This document shows, one piece after another, positions 8,284-15,818 of a stretch of DNA of 64,000 nt. The notes beneath the pieces were generated by a model that saw nothing but the letters and a program-made list of their open reading frames with translations, was not told where the DNA came from and made no database searches. The position numbers and the translations under genes are program-made. Positions within the stretch are counted from its first letter, which is position 1. Each line of letters opens with the position of its first letter. The DNA is taken from contig NZ_JBHRZT010000020.1 of assembly GCF_042649685.1 (NCBI RefSeq), positions 186,001 to 250,000 of the forward strand, written 5' to 3'. Origin of the DNA: Bacillus_BA songklensis (GTDB taxonomy: Bacteria > Bacillota > Bacilli > Bacillales > Bacillaceae_H).

Positions 8284-8338
8284 ATCATAAAGGAAACTTC
8301 CATCAGTGGGGATCTTGCTGGCCGTTAATGCGGGATAA
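8284..8338 (-). repeat. dispersed repeat, family A copy
   Basis: On the minus strand it reads TTATCCCGCATTAACGG, continues through CCACTGATGGAAGTTTCC and ends in TTTATGAT. It matches the copy at 53385-53439 in all but about six of 55 positions. Confidence 0.8.
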
Positions 8339-8365
8339 CTGTTTTTGGATTGAAGGAGGTCTTTT

Positions 8366-8755
8366 ATGATACAGCGTTTTATTGAACTCGGAGAAGGATA
8401 TTCAGATATATATGAGCTTTTTGAACTTGCAAAAAGCAATCAGCATCGTTTAGCCCACCTGATGATGTTACAAACTACAAAAGGGGACAAGTCAGCGGCT
8501 TCGTTTGTCGTGGTGCTTCATCCAACTGCTGAAGGAGATTTCCAGCCATTATATATATGCCGTGAAGGAATCACGTACACACCTGGAAAATCGAGCAAAC
8601 GAATCCGGTTATTTGAGCAATTAGCAGAAGAACTGAACAAAAACATCATTACTTTAGATGTTAAGCCTTCTACAATATTTGCTGAGAAGGAGCTTTACTA
8701 TCAACATTTAATAGGTATTCTACGCATGAACCGCTACATTCCGTTCATGCAATAA
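8366..8755 (+). CDS. conserved Bacillaceae protein, DUF7147-like
   Basis: 129-residue soluble protein beginning MIQRFIELGEGYSDIYELFELA. AAGGAGG lies 6 nt before the ATG. I recognise it as a small conserved Bacillaceae family next to ylbG; homologues have, as I recall, been labelled methylthioribose kinase, but at 129 residues it has no kinase motifs, so that label should not be trusted. The sequence alternates predicted strands and helices (SAASFVVVLHP, PLYICREGITY) with no membrane segment. Function unknown. It is convergent with ylbG and shares a bidirectional terminator. Confidence 0.85.
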   Translation: MIQRFIELGEGYSDIYELFELAKSNQHRLAHLMMLQTTKGDKSAASFVVVLHPTAEGDFQPLYICREGITYTPGKSSKRIRLFEQLAEELNKNIITLDVKPSTIFAEKELYYQHLIGILRMNRYIPFMQ

Positions 8756-8798
8756 ACATAAAGGGATGGCGAGCAGTTTCGCCATCCCTTTATGTTTA
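8753..8798. terminator. bidirectional terminator between the DUF7147-like gene and ylbG
   Basis: Near-perfect 19-bp stem TAAACATAAAGGGATGGCG with its complement, overlapping the stop codons of both convergent genes. Confidence 0.85.
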
Positions 8799-9071
8799 GA
8801 TCCCTAATTTATAATCATATTCTTTTGCTTTATCGGGTTTAGAGTTCTCAAACTCGGTTTTCAAATACGGCTTGTAAGAAGGTTGGACATTTTTCACAAA
8901 CGGAAGGGATTGCAGTTTTTTCATTACCGCCTCTGCCTCATCCATATTCACGTACAATACAACATACTTTAAATCCTTTGATACGTAGTGAACATTTCCA
9001 TATCTCCTCAATGCCTTTGCCTGTTTTACAGAATGTATATAAACAATTAAGCCTTGTCGTTCCACAAACAT
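8796..9071 (-). CDS. ylbG: YlbG, DUF2129/UPF0298 family protein
   Basis: Small cytoplasmic protein of 91 residues, MFVERQGLIVYIHSVKQAKALRRYG, matching the conserved UPF0298 family of Firmicutes; function unknown. The ATG at 9071 is preferred over the in-frame TTG two codons upstream because AAAGGGGA lies about 6 nt before it. A ferredoxin-like alternation (VHYVSKDLKYVVLYVNMDEAEAVMKKLQSLPFVKNVQPSY) is visible. In B. subtilis it is between ylbF and ylbH; here two extra genes separate it from those partners. Confidence 0.92.
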   Translation of the reverse strand: MFVERQGLIVYIHSVKQAKALRRYGNVHYVSKDLKYVVLYVNMDEAEAVMKKLQSLPFVKNVQPSYKPYLKTEFENSKPDKAKEYDYKLGI

Positions 9072-9214
9072 AGCCAATCCCCTTTAACCTAACTTTATAT
9101 CAGTCTAGCATATCGTTTTTATGTATGGCAATAACCATTCATCATTTCAATTATTCTGCATATGTATGATAAAACGTTAGTTTCATTTCATCCTGCGTAA
9201 AAGGTGAGAACAAA

Positions 9215-9535
9215 ATGTTAGAAGAAGTATGGAATACTTTCCTGATCCAATTGCAGCGGCATCCTCATGTCAGAACTTGTACAAAAAAAGTGATTGCCGG
9301 TATTCCCTTTATCTATATTGAATTTGCTCTTCCCGATACACCACAATTAAAAATAGATGAGGCGATTGCCGCCTCATCCAAACAAGCTATTCAAGGAAAG
9401 TCCATCACATTCGACACCGTTTTCGTTCGTTCAGAAAAAAACCTTTTAATTTACAGGCATCGTTTTTATGTTCCGCAGCAAAAAATGTTTTGCTGCGGAA
9501 ATGTATGCAGTGATTGCACCCGTTTTAAACAATGA
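9215..9535 (+). CDS. uncharacterised 106-residue protein with C-terminal CCG-x2-C-x2-C motif
   Basis: AAAGGTGAG lies 6 nt before the ATG. The protein is soluble and ends with FCCGNVCSDCTRF: four cysteines in 7 residues that could bind iron-sulfur or zinc. The first 80 residues look like a mixed alpha/beta fold (HVRTCTKKVIAGIPFIYIEFALP). It is convergent with ricF, whose product also ends in a cysteine cluster that binds Fe-S. I recall similar short Bacillaceae proteins with an FCCGN-x-C-x-DC tail but no function. A perfect 12-bp inverted repeat lies inside the coding region at 9474-9501. Confidence 0.8.
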   Translation: MLEEVWNTFLIQLQRHPHVRTCTKKVIAGIPFIYIEFALPDTPQLKIDEAIAASSKQAIQGKSITFDTVFVRSEKNLLIYRHRFYVPQQKMFCCGNVCSDCTRFKQ

Positions 9536-9628
9536 ATGCTTTCGTAAACATTTTTTCTTGCTTAACGGTCCAAAAACCTTATAAATAACATGGCCTTTAG
9601 AAAAGGGCCTCAACAATAAATGGCAGTC

Positions 9629-10078
9629 TTACTTCGAGCTGCAGCCACAGCTGCCGCCCGCTCCACAACCGCCTCCACAACTGGAAAGCGAATCGAAAAA
9701 TGGATTTCCAGTTGGCACTTTTATATATTCGGAAACAGATTTACCGAGCAATACACTCACTTCATCCAGCAGCTTTTGCACTTCATTTTCTGCTTTCTTA
9801 AATGCAGCCACTTTTTCATTTAAGTCTACCGCACGCTTTAAATAGCGAATCTCTTTTGTCACCATCTCGTAGTCCGGGTGGTATTTACCAAACCTTTGGA
9901 CTTCATCATATCGTTCCTTCATCTGTACAAACTGCGAAATTAAACGCTGTGCTTCCTTGTCTTGCTTTAATTTATTTAAACTGTGACGATATTGCACTCC
10001 AATTTCAGAGTGAACGATCATCTGGGCAATCGCTTCAGATTCTTCAAGTATGTCAACTAATTCTAATGTTGCGAGCAT
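9629..10078 (-). CDS. ricF: RicF (YlbF), Fe-S cluster-binding regulator of RNase Y-dependent processing
   Basis: Member of the RicA-RicF-RicT (YmcA-YlbF-YaaT) complex, which binds [4Fe-4S] clusters and promotes RNase Y-dependent maturation of mRNAs; in B. subtilis it is required for competence, biofilm formation and sporulation. 149 residues: an all-helical DUF964 domain (about 1-115, with LVDILEESEAIAQMIVHSE at the start) and a tail with Cys134, Cys138, Cys144 and Cys146. The ATG at 10078 is 13 nt from AAGGAGG; an out-of-frame ATG at optimal distance opens an 11-codon reading frame overlapping the start. Confidence 0.95.
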   Translation of the reverse strand: MLATLELVDILEESEAIAQMIVHSEIGVQYRHSLNKLKQDKEAQRLISQFVQMKERYDEVQRFGKYHPDYEMVTKEIRYLKRAVDLNEKVAAFKKAENEVQKLLDEVSVLLGKSVSEYIKVPTGNPFFDSLSSCGGGCGAGGSCGCSSK

Positions 10079-10197
10079 GTTGCATGCTTCACCTCCTTTT
10101 TCATTTTACCATGAAATAAACCTAGATGAAAAATAAAAGAAAGAGGAAGCTTCCGCCTGCATAAAGAACATGCAGGAAAAGACCTCCTCCAAAAAAA

Positions 10198-10240
10198 GAA
10201 CCGTCATGAAAGATCGAGAAAAATCAAGGGTTTCATTTCA
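10198..10240. repeat. dispersed repeat, family D copy (partial)
   Basis: GAACCGTCATGAAA followed about 15 nt later by CAAGGGTTTCATTT, similar to the arms of other family D copies. Located between the lipoprotein gene and ricF. Confidence 0.45.
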
Positions 10241-10302
10241 ATTTAAAATAGGAAAACATCTTTTAAAGCTTATACAGCAAATCTTGGGTAACATTTTAAC
10301 TG

Positions 10303-10728
10303 CTAGATGACCACTTCAAATGTTTTACTTAAACCATAGCTTTTCTTACTGCTTTTCATTAATTCCAATTGGATTGTATGTTTTCCAGGCGCAAGATTTT
10401 TAATAATGAAAGCGGCTTGGGAGATGGGCTCCATTCTCTTGCCATCTACATAAAGCTGCAAATAACCTTTTCCATCTTGAGTGTTTTGTCCCGTTTCTGC
10501 AAATGAAAAATTGTTTACAATACACTCTACATATACATTGTTTCCTCTTACATGCTGATGAACGATCATGGATCGATTGGAAGAAGATTTTAAGGTTTCC
10601 ACCGCTTCTTCTTTTGTTTGGACAACGTTCATAGGAACCACTTCCATACGTGTTTCAGGCTTTGGCTTATCATTGCTGCATGCTCCGAGCAATAAAGCAG
10701 CTAAACAAATCGAAACAGGAATACGCAA
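10303..10728 (-). CDS. predicted lipoprotein of unknown function
   Basis: 141 residues with a signal peptide and lipobox LLLGAC (Cys17), so probably anchored outside the membrane. The mature part looks like a beta-sandwich: VECIVNNFSF, YLQLYVDGKRM and NLAPGKHTIQLELMKSS recall immunoglobulin-like or fibronectin-like folds. TTG start with AAAGGAG 9 nt upstream; a stop codon lies in frame before it, so no longer form is possible. It separates ylbE from ricF, which are adjacent in B. subtilis. I do not recognise the family. Confidence 0.8.
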   Translation of the reverse strand: MRIPVSICLAALLLGACSNDKPKPETRMEVVPMNVVQTKEEAVETLKSSSNRSMIVHQHVRGNNVYVECIVNNFSFAETGQNTQDGKGYLQLYVDGKRMEPISQAAFIIKNLAPGKHTIQLELMKSSKKSYGLSKTFEVVI

Positions 10729-10798
10729 ACACCATCACTCCTTTGAGCATAGTGTTTGCCAGTTTGTTGATTTTTATCAATAGGAGATTGATTATGAG

Positions 10799-11038
10799 CT
10801 AGCCCTGTTGTCTCATTGCTTGGTACATATGAAGCATCATATTGGCCATTTCAACGGAAGAGGTAAACTTTTGAACTTTATCTGGAATGGTTTGTTTAAA
10901 ATAATTCATAGAAGCCAGTTCAAACTGCTCCAATTCATTTGGATTTCTTGTTAACCTACGATACCAGATCGGCTGTTCCCTTAAAAACTGAATCAGTTTT
11001 GGTTTCGACCGCAAGTATTCGTACACGTTTTTTCGCAT
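10799..11038 (-). CDS. ylbE: YlbE-like protein
   Basis: 79-residue soluble, helical protein matching the YlbE family: MRKNVYEYLRSKPKLIQFLREQPIWYRRLTRNP. Function unknown. Lies 12 nt after ylbD and is probably co-transcribed, as in B. subtilis. Weak ribosome site AGGATGG before the ATG. Confidence 0.88.
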   Translation of the reverse strand: MRKNVYEYLRSKPKLIQFLREQPIWYRRLTRNPNELEQFELASMNYFKQTIPDKVQKFTSSVEMANMMLHMYQAMRQQG

Positions 11039-11050
11039 ATCTTATCCATC

Positions 11051-11464
11051 CTAATCTTTTCGAAAACCAAATGGGTGTTGGGGAGCTGATGAACCGGAAC
11101 CGCCAGAAGGTTTATTCGGCTGGAATTGTTGGATTACTTGCTGAATATTTGCAATGGCTGAATTGACATTTGCAATATGATGCTGCATCTGATTGACATC
11201 CATGTTTTTTAACGATTGAAAAACTTTCCCCAAAAAGTCATTTTTTTCTTCATTTTTTTCTTCACTTTTCTCTTCTTTTACTGCTCGCTCATCCCGATAC
11301 TGTTTCCATGTTGGATCATCTTCACCAAACAAATACCAGTCTTCATATAATTCTTGCCAAGTTTTCCGTTCGGCTCGCACTTCTTTTACAAGTTTTGGGT
11401 ATCTTTTGACAAACTCTTTAAATTGGGCAATGGACGGATGGAGCTCTTTTGTTGTTTTACTCAT
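11051..11464 (-). CDS. ylbD: YlbD, spore coat protein family
   Basis: 137 residues. The N-terminal part HPSIAQFKEFVKRYPKLVKEVRAERKTWQELYEDWYLFGEDDP and the low-complexity Lys/Glu middle followed by a Gln/Asn/Gly-rich tail fit the YlbD coat-protein family. GAGGTGAG lies 6 nt before the ATG. It is the last ylb gene here: immediately upstream the gene order changes to ypjA-qcr instead of ylbC. Confidence 0.87.
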   Translation of the reverse strand: MSKTTKELHPSIAQFKEFVKRYPKLVKEVRAERKTWQELYEDWYLFGEDDPTWKQYRDERAVKEEKSEEKNEEKNDFLGKVFQSLKNMDVNQMQHHIANVNSAIANIQQVIQQFQPNKPSGGSGSSAPQHPFGFRKD

Positions 11465-11508
11465 TCCAACTCACCTCGTATGTCATTAGCCTACTATATT
11501 GTAGGCAA

Positions 11509-12099
11509 TTAAACAGAAAAGGTGCGCCCATTTTTATGAATGCATAAAAAATAGGTAAGAAGAATTGAAATGATACTAAGCCAAAATGTAAAATAGCCAA
11601 TTTGCGCTATATATTCATCCAGCATGCTATAGCGGGGCATCATGAAAAATACATAATCAATGACATCATTATGTAAGGTCCAGATGGCCGTCACAGCGAG
11701 ATGAATCGGCTTGATGCGGTAAAATGGGGCGTAAAGCAATCCCTGAACAGCCATTCCTAAATGGGAAAGGATAAGCATCAATCCAACAATACCCAATGAA
11801 CCTGTTACAGCATAGACTAATAAGTTCATGACAACAGCCCAAATACCGTATTTAAATAAAGTAACGATGGCCAGTGCTTCAAACAACGGAAAATTTCGTT
11901 TCAATAAAAACCCCACGAGAACAATGACAAAAAATAAGCTTGCCGTCGGGCTGTCAGGCACAAATGCCAAAAATTTTGGAGGAGTATCCGCCAGTTGACT
12001 CCCATACCAAATATAGCCGTATACCGTACCTAAAACATTGATGAGCAGCATTAACGATAAAAAGCGTTTATCCTTTAATATGTATGTAATCCAGTACAT
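11509..12099 (-). CDS. ypjA: YpjA, DUF1405 membrane protein
   Basis: About 196 residues with six or so transmembrane helices and the DUF1405 signature around FVPDSPTASLFF and AVTAIWTLHNDVIDY. Function unknown; the gene regularly follows qcrC. The ATG at 12099 is preferred over the one 6 nt upstream because GAGAGGG directly abuts the first ATG. In B. subtilis it is followed by ypjB; here it is followed by ylbD. Confidence 0.88.
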   Translation of the reverse strand: MYWITYILKDKRFLSLMLLINVLGTVYGYIWYGSQLADTPPKFLAFVPDSPTASLFFVIVLVGFLLKRNFPLFEALAIVTLFKYGIWAVVMNLLVYAVTGSLGIVGLMLILSHLGMAVQGLLYAPFYRIKPIHLAVTAIWTLHNDVIDYVFFMMPRYSMLDEYIAQIGYFTFWLSIISILLTYFLCIHKNGRTFSV

Positions 12100-12230
12100 G
12101 CGCATCCCTCTCTTTTATCAGTTCTTTTCGATTATGTATGGATTTGTTGAAGAAACAAGTTGATTTTTACATTTTTGACAGAAATGGATGGAGAAACAAC
12201 ATATCTCAATATAGCTTTTATAATAAGCTA

Positions 12231-12259
12231 AACCCCCTGCTAATAAAAGCAGAGGGTTT
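12231..12259 (-). terminator. weak terminator or processing hairpin after qcrC
   Basis: Stem AAACCCTCTGC / GCAGGGGGTTT with an 8-nt A/T loop. The T-run is short, so read-through into ypjA is possible. Confidence 0.55.
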
Positions 12260-12268
12260 GTATGCGCT

Positions 12269-13039
12269 TTATTCTTGCTTTCCGATACTTGCAATAAATT
12301 CTGATAATGTTTTCAACTCTTCGTCCGTTCCTTTAAAGACACCAGGAGGCATATTGCCTTTACCATTCTTCGCTACATTAGCGATTTCTTCCGGAGAAAG
12401 TTTAACTTCGGTTAAAGCCGGTGCTGCAGGACCACCTTGAAGGTTTTCACCATGACATGTTAAACATGTTTGTTTTTCCATGATTTTATATCCATCAGCC
12501 TCTTTGTCAATGGCTACTTCTTTTACAATTTTACCCTGGGCTTTTGCCGCTTCCCAATCATGGGTGACAACAGATTCCCAGGTTAAGTAGAAGATAGAAG
12601 CCAGAGCTAAAAGCATGAATCCTGTCGCAAGCGGACGCTTGGAAGGACGACGCTCAGGACCGCGATCAATGAACGGAGCCAGTAGTAATGCACCAAATGC
12701 GATTCCCGGCATGATGAATGCACCGATTACGTTATATGGACCAGATGCATATGAATACTTTAATAATTGGTACAAGAATAAGAAATACCAGTCTGGTAGC
12801 GGAATATATCCTGTATCCGTAGGGTCAGCGATACGCTCCAGCGGTGATGGGTGGGCTACTGTTAAACATAAGTAACCAATCAAGAATACTGCACCTACCA
12901 TCCATTCTTTTAACAAGAAGTTTGGCCAGAAAGCTTCTGTTTTTCCTGGATATTCAGAGTAATCTTTCGGAATATTCGGTTTTCTTACGGCTGGAACACG
13001 CGAATCTCCGACAAATTTCATCCCTTTGCCTCGATGCAT
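12269..13039 (-). CDS. qcrC: menaquinol:cytochrome c oxidoreductase, cytochrome b/c subunit
   Basis: 256-residue fusion of the subunit IV-like part of cytochrome b with a C-terminal cytochrome c domain, typical of Bacillus bc complexes. The quinol-site motif appears as PDWY (82-85, in place of PEWY); three membrane helices follow; haem c is attached at CLTCH (192-196) with a likely Met axial ligand in GNMPPG. AAGGAGGG precedes the ATG. Transcribed last in qcrA-qcrB-qcrC. Confidence 0.97.
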   Translation of the reverse strand: MHRGKGMKFVGDSRVPAVRKPNIPKDYSEYPGKTEAFWPNFLLKEWMVGAVFLIGYLCLTVAHPSPLERIADPTDTGYIPLPDWYFLFLYQLLKYSYASGPYNVIGAFIMPGIAFGALLLAPFIDRGPERRPSKRPLATGFMLLALASIFYLTWESVVTHDWEAAKAQGKIVKEVAIDKEADGYKIMEKQTCLTCHGENLQGGPAAPALTEVKLSPEEIANVAKNGKGNMPPGVFKGTDEELKTLSEFIASIGKQE

Positions 13040-13109
13040 TTCTTTTTCTCCCTCCTTTTGTTGTAGGGTGATACGTTTGTACTTTCATATTTTCCATAAC
13101 TGCTGAATT

Positions 13110-13784
13110 TTATAGTGGACCAGAAATACCTTGCTTACGAATCATTAAGAAGTGGGCTCCCATTAAACCAAGTAAGGCTCCCGGTAAGAAGAATACGTGA
13201 ATCGCGAAGAAACGTGTCAATGTTTGAGCCCCGACGATTTCAGGGTGACCCGCCAGCAGCGTTTTCACTTGCACACCAATGAGCGGCGTAGATTCCGCAA
13301 TCTGTAAACCTACCTTTGTCGCGAAGAGCGCTTTCATATCCCAAGGTAAAAGATAACCCGTGAAACCTAAACCTAACATTACGAAGAAAATAAGAACACC
13401 GACAATCCAGTTTAATTCACGTGGTTTTTTGTATGCCCCTTGGAAGAAGACGCGAAGTGTATGTAAAAACATCATAACGATAACTAAACTTGCTCCCCAG
13501 TGATGCATCCCACGTACAATTTGTCCGAAAGCGACTTCATTTTGTAAGTAATAGACAGACTCCCAGGCGTTTTTAATATCTGGTACATAGTACATTGTCA
13601 AAAACATGCCTGACAGGATTTGAATGACTGTCACGAAAAAGGTTAAACCGCCGAAACAGTAGACAAATGCTGAAAAATGGTGAGCCGGGTTAACATGTTC
13701 TGGTACTTCATGATCTGCAATATCGCGCCACAAAGGCGTAATATCCAGACGTTCATCAACCCAGTCATAAATTTTATTTAACAT
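13110..13784 (-). CDS. qcrB: menaquinol:cytochrome c oxidoreductase, cytochrome b6 subunit
   Basis: 224 residues, four transmembrane helices, cytochrome b6 type. Haem-ligand histidines lie in HHWGASLVIVMMFLHTLRVFF and in the last helix (FFAIHVFFLPGALLG). Cys43, in FVYCFGG, corresponds to the cysteine that binds an extra haem covalently in Bacillus QcrB. It follows qcrA by 4 nt and moves electrons from menaquinol across the membrane. Confidence 0.97.
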   Translation of the reverse strand: MLNKIYDWVDERLDITPLWRDIADHEVPEHVNPAHHFSAFVYCFGGLTFFVTVIQILSGMFLTMYYVPDIKNAWESVYYLQNEVAFGQIVRGMHHWGASLVIVMMFLHTLRVFFQGAYKKPRELNWIVGVLIFFVMLGLGFTGYLLPWDMKALFATKVGLQIAESTPLIGVQVKTLLAGHPEIVGAQTLTRFFAIHVFFLPGALLGLMGAHFLMIRKQGISGPL

Positions 13785-13788
13785 GTAA

Positions 13789-14298
13789 TTACGCCCCCTC
13801 TCTCGGTTTGGCTTTGCCTAAATATAAAGTACCGTCCTTTACCTTTTGCACATAAATATCCAGTCCTTTGACCGGCGGCGTTCCAGGCACGTTTTTGCCA
13901 TCCTTCGTATAAAGCCCCCCATGACATGGACAATAGAAATGATTTGGCTTTTTCTTGTCGCCGTTCCAGTTTACGGTACAGCCAAGATGCTTACACACTG
14001 GTGATAATGCAACAATTTCCCCTTTGTCGTTCTTGTAAACCCAAGCAGATCTAGGCTCGTCTGCTTCATGCCATGCATCGACTACTTTTACTTTAAAGTC
14101 GAAACGCTGCGGTTCATTCGTAATGTCTTTGACTTGTGTAACCGCCACCAAATCCTGTCCGGCAGTTGGGCGCAACACAGGGTCTAAGGCAAAACGAACC
14201 ATCGGCATTAACATACCAGCAGCCATGAATCCACCAACACCAGTTAGGGTATAATTCAAAAATTGTCTTCTTGATACCCGATGCTTTTTCTCGCTCAT
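13789..14298 (-). CDS. qcrA: menaquinol:cytochrome c oxidoreductase, Rieske iron-sulfur subunit
   Basis: 169 residues. The N-terminus has the twin-arginine motif SRRQFLNY followed by one hydrophobic helix; the soluble domain binds the [2Fe-2S] cluster through C102-x-H104 and C123-x2-H126, with C107 and C125 as the disulfide pair. The ATG at 14298 is chosen because AGGGGGG lies 7 nt upstream. First gene of the qcr operon. Confidence 0.97.
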   Translation of the reverse strand: MSEKKHRVSRRQFLNYTLTGVGGFMAAGMLMPMVRFALDPVLRPTAGQDLVAVTQVKDITNEPQRFDFKVKVVDAWHEADEPRSAWVYKNDKGEIVALSPVCKHLGCTVNWNGDKKKPNHFYCPCHGGLYTKDGKNVPGTPPVKGLDIYVQKVKDGTLYLGKAKPREGA

Positions 14299-14369
14299 GC
14301 TTTTCCCCCCTCTATAAAAAGTTGAGTCCATCTGGACACACCATGAACATATAAAACTAGGACATTCTC

Positions 14370-14398
14370 ATGATATATCAATATTTATCCAAGGTCAA
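14370..14398 (-). promoter_or_regulatory. probable sigma-A promoter of qcrABC
   Basis: TTGACC (14393-14398) and TATCAT (14370-14375) on the minus strand with a 17-nt spacer, giving a leader of about 65 nt before qcrA. No catabolite-control site was identified with confidence. Confidence 0.65.
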
Positions 14399-14488
14399 TA
14401 CAGTCATTTGGTTTAAACTTGGCAAACATGTGACTTTTTCTATTTTTATCATATTTTTACATATTTTCATATGAAAGCAATTACAATT

Positions 14489-14947
14489 TTAACCTTGCCA
14501 TTTATCGATAAAAAGTGGAATGAGCTGTTTCACTTGCTCTTGGATTACCTTAAATTTATATTGAGCGTCTAAATTTTCTAAAGGAAGTGCCGGAAGCCAT
14601 AAAAGCATGCTTTGTAATTCTAGTTCTATTTCTCTCCATTCATTGTCGCTTGTCATGAGAAAAATATGCTGGAATCCTTGTTCTTGTAAATGCTGAACCC
14701 ACTTTACTATTTCATTTTTATACGTTTGGACATTTTCGCCTTTTAAATAGGTAAAGGAAGGAAGCAGCATTACTCTTCCTTTGAATTGGCGCTCCATTTC
14801 CTGTGTAAGTGCGAAAATGTACTCTCCCATCGCTGCAGTAGATTTCACGTTGGTTTTGAAATCAAGAGGAATCATCGGGATTAACACGGTGTCTACGTAA
14901 TCCCTTTCTTTTAAAAACATATCTACATCTTCTGTTATCCATTTCAT
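14489..14947 (-). CDS. ypiF: YpiF, DUF2487 family protein
   Basis: 152 residues, soluble, beginning MKWITEDVDMFLKERDYVDTVLIPMIPLDF, as in the YpiF family found upstream of qcrA in Bacillus. It has alternating strand/helix character (RVMLLPSFTYL, HIFLMTSDNEW), but no catalytic motif that I recognise. Function unknown. It is separated from qcrA by 190 nt containing the qcr promoter and from ypiB by two terminator-like hairpins. Confidence 0.88.
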   Translation of the reverse strand: MKWITEDVDMFLKERDYVDTVLIPMIPLDFKTNVKSTAAMGEYIFALTQEMERQFKGRVMLLPSFTYLKGENVQTYKNEIVKWVQHLQEQGFQHIFLMTSDNEWREIELELQSMLLWLPALPLENLDAQYKFKVIQEQVKQLIPLFIDKWQG

Positions 14948-15071
14948 ACACGGCCACCTCTTTCAAAGTTGTACAGTATGTAACATATCATAAATTCTTT
15001 CCAAAAAGAAGAAACAATCACGGTCCCAACACGAGAATATTTCACTATGCAGGACTGCCTCACCTCAGCGA

Positions 15072-15117
15072 AAAATCGCCTTTCACCTGACTAAAAAGCA
15101 AGGTGAAAGGCGATTTT
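15072..15117. terminator. strong stem-loop downstream of ypiB
   Basis: AAAATCGCCTTTCACCT with its near-perfect complement AAGGTGAAAGGCGATTTT, an 11-nt loop and A/T-rich ends on both strands. Confidence 0.75.
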
Positions 15118-15160
15118 CCGATTGTTCTTCATCTTTATCCGATTTCTATCTTTTTAACCT

Positions 15161-15191
15161 AAAAGGAGAGACCCGCCCAGGTCTCTCCTTT
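15161..15191 (-). terminator. terminator at the end of ypiB
   Basis: AAGGAGAGACC / GGTCTCTCCTT stem abutting the ypiB stop codon with a short T-run on the minus strand. Confidence 0.75.
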
Positions 15192-15740
15192 CTATGAGGA
15201 ACGATAATGTTTGTTCAAATAATCCGTTAGCCGTTTAAATTCTTCCTCATCGTGGTTATCGAGCGCCTCATCAATAAGCTCCATAATTTTGGAACGCTGG
15301 AAAGACAGAATGGATTCCTCCAGGATTTTTTCCACCAGGACCCGATCCTTCTCATTTGCCTGTATATTTTTTGGCATATACGGGTTTTCTTCCAACACAG
15401 CGACGTATTGAGGAGATAAAAAAGAAGAACGAAAATTTAATTGAATGTAAATATCTTCATCCCTGTTTAAACGGATGTCATGAAATGATTTCTCTGCATC
15501 TGTTGTCATAACATTTTCCTTATAAAAACGGAATGGCGGGTCATCTACACAGTGTGTAGACATAATCATTCCCCTTGGACAAAATTGTGCTTGTTCTACG
15601 AAGTGGACTTTCCTCATTAATTGATCGTGACTCATCAAATAATTCAATATCCAGACGCATTCACGACGCTTCAATTGATAATTCGTTAAAAACCAACGAA
15701 CAAACTCTTTTTTCTCGTTGACAGAAACAGGGGTGGCCAT
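15192..15740 (-). CDS. ypiB: YpiB, UPF0302 protein with IDEAL domain
   Basis: 182-residue soluble protein. The UPF0302 N-terminal domain (about 1-125) includes FVRWFLTNYQLKRRECVWILNYL; the C-terminal short IDEAL domain reads LIDEALDNHDEEEFKRLTDYL. Function not established. AGGAGGG precedes the ATG. Located between ypiF and ypiA as in B. subtilis. Confidence 0.92.
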   Translation of the reverse strand: MATPVSVNEKKEFVRWFLTNYQLKRRECVWILNYLMSHDQLMRKVHFVEQAQFCPRGMIMSTHCVDDPPFRFYKENVMTTDAEKSFHDIRLNRDEDIYIQLNFRSSFLSPQYVAVLEENPYMPKNIQANEKDRVLVEKILEESILSFQRSKIMELIDEALDNHDEEEFKRLTDYLNKHYRSS

Positions 15741-15818
15741 CTCTACTTCCCTCCTCTGTTTTAAATCTTTAGGAATACATATTCCACATGAATGAAAAAA
15801 AATCCTTTGAACTATTAT

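Noticed and set aside
8010..8439. Minus- and plus-strand open frames of 82-97 codons in the rsmD-DUF7147 gap
   Set aside because: They overlap one another and the stem-loops of the CsfG-like RNA, lack ribosome sites, and their translations look random.
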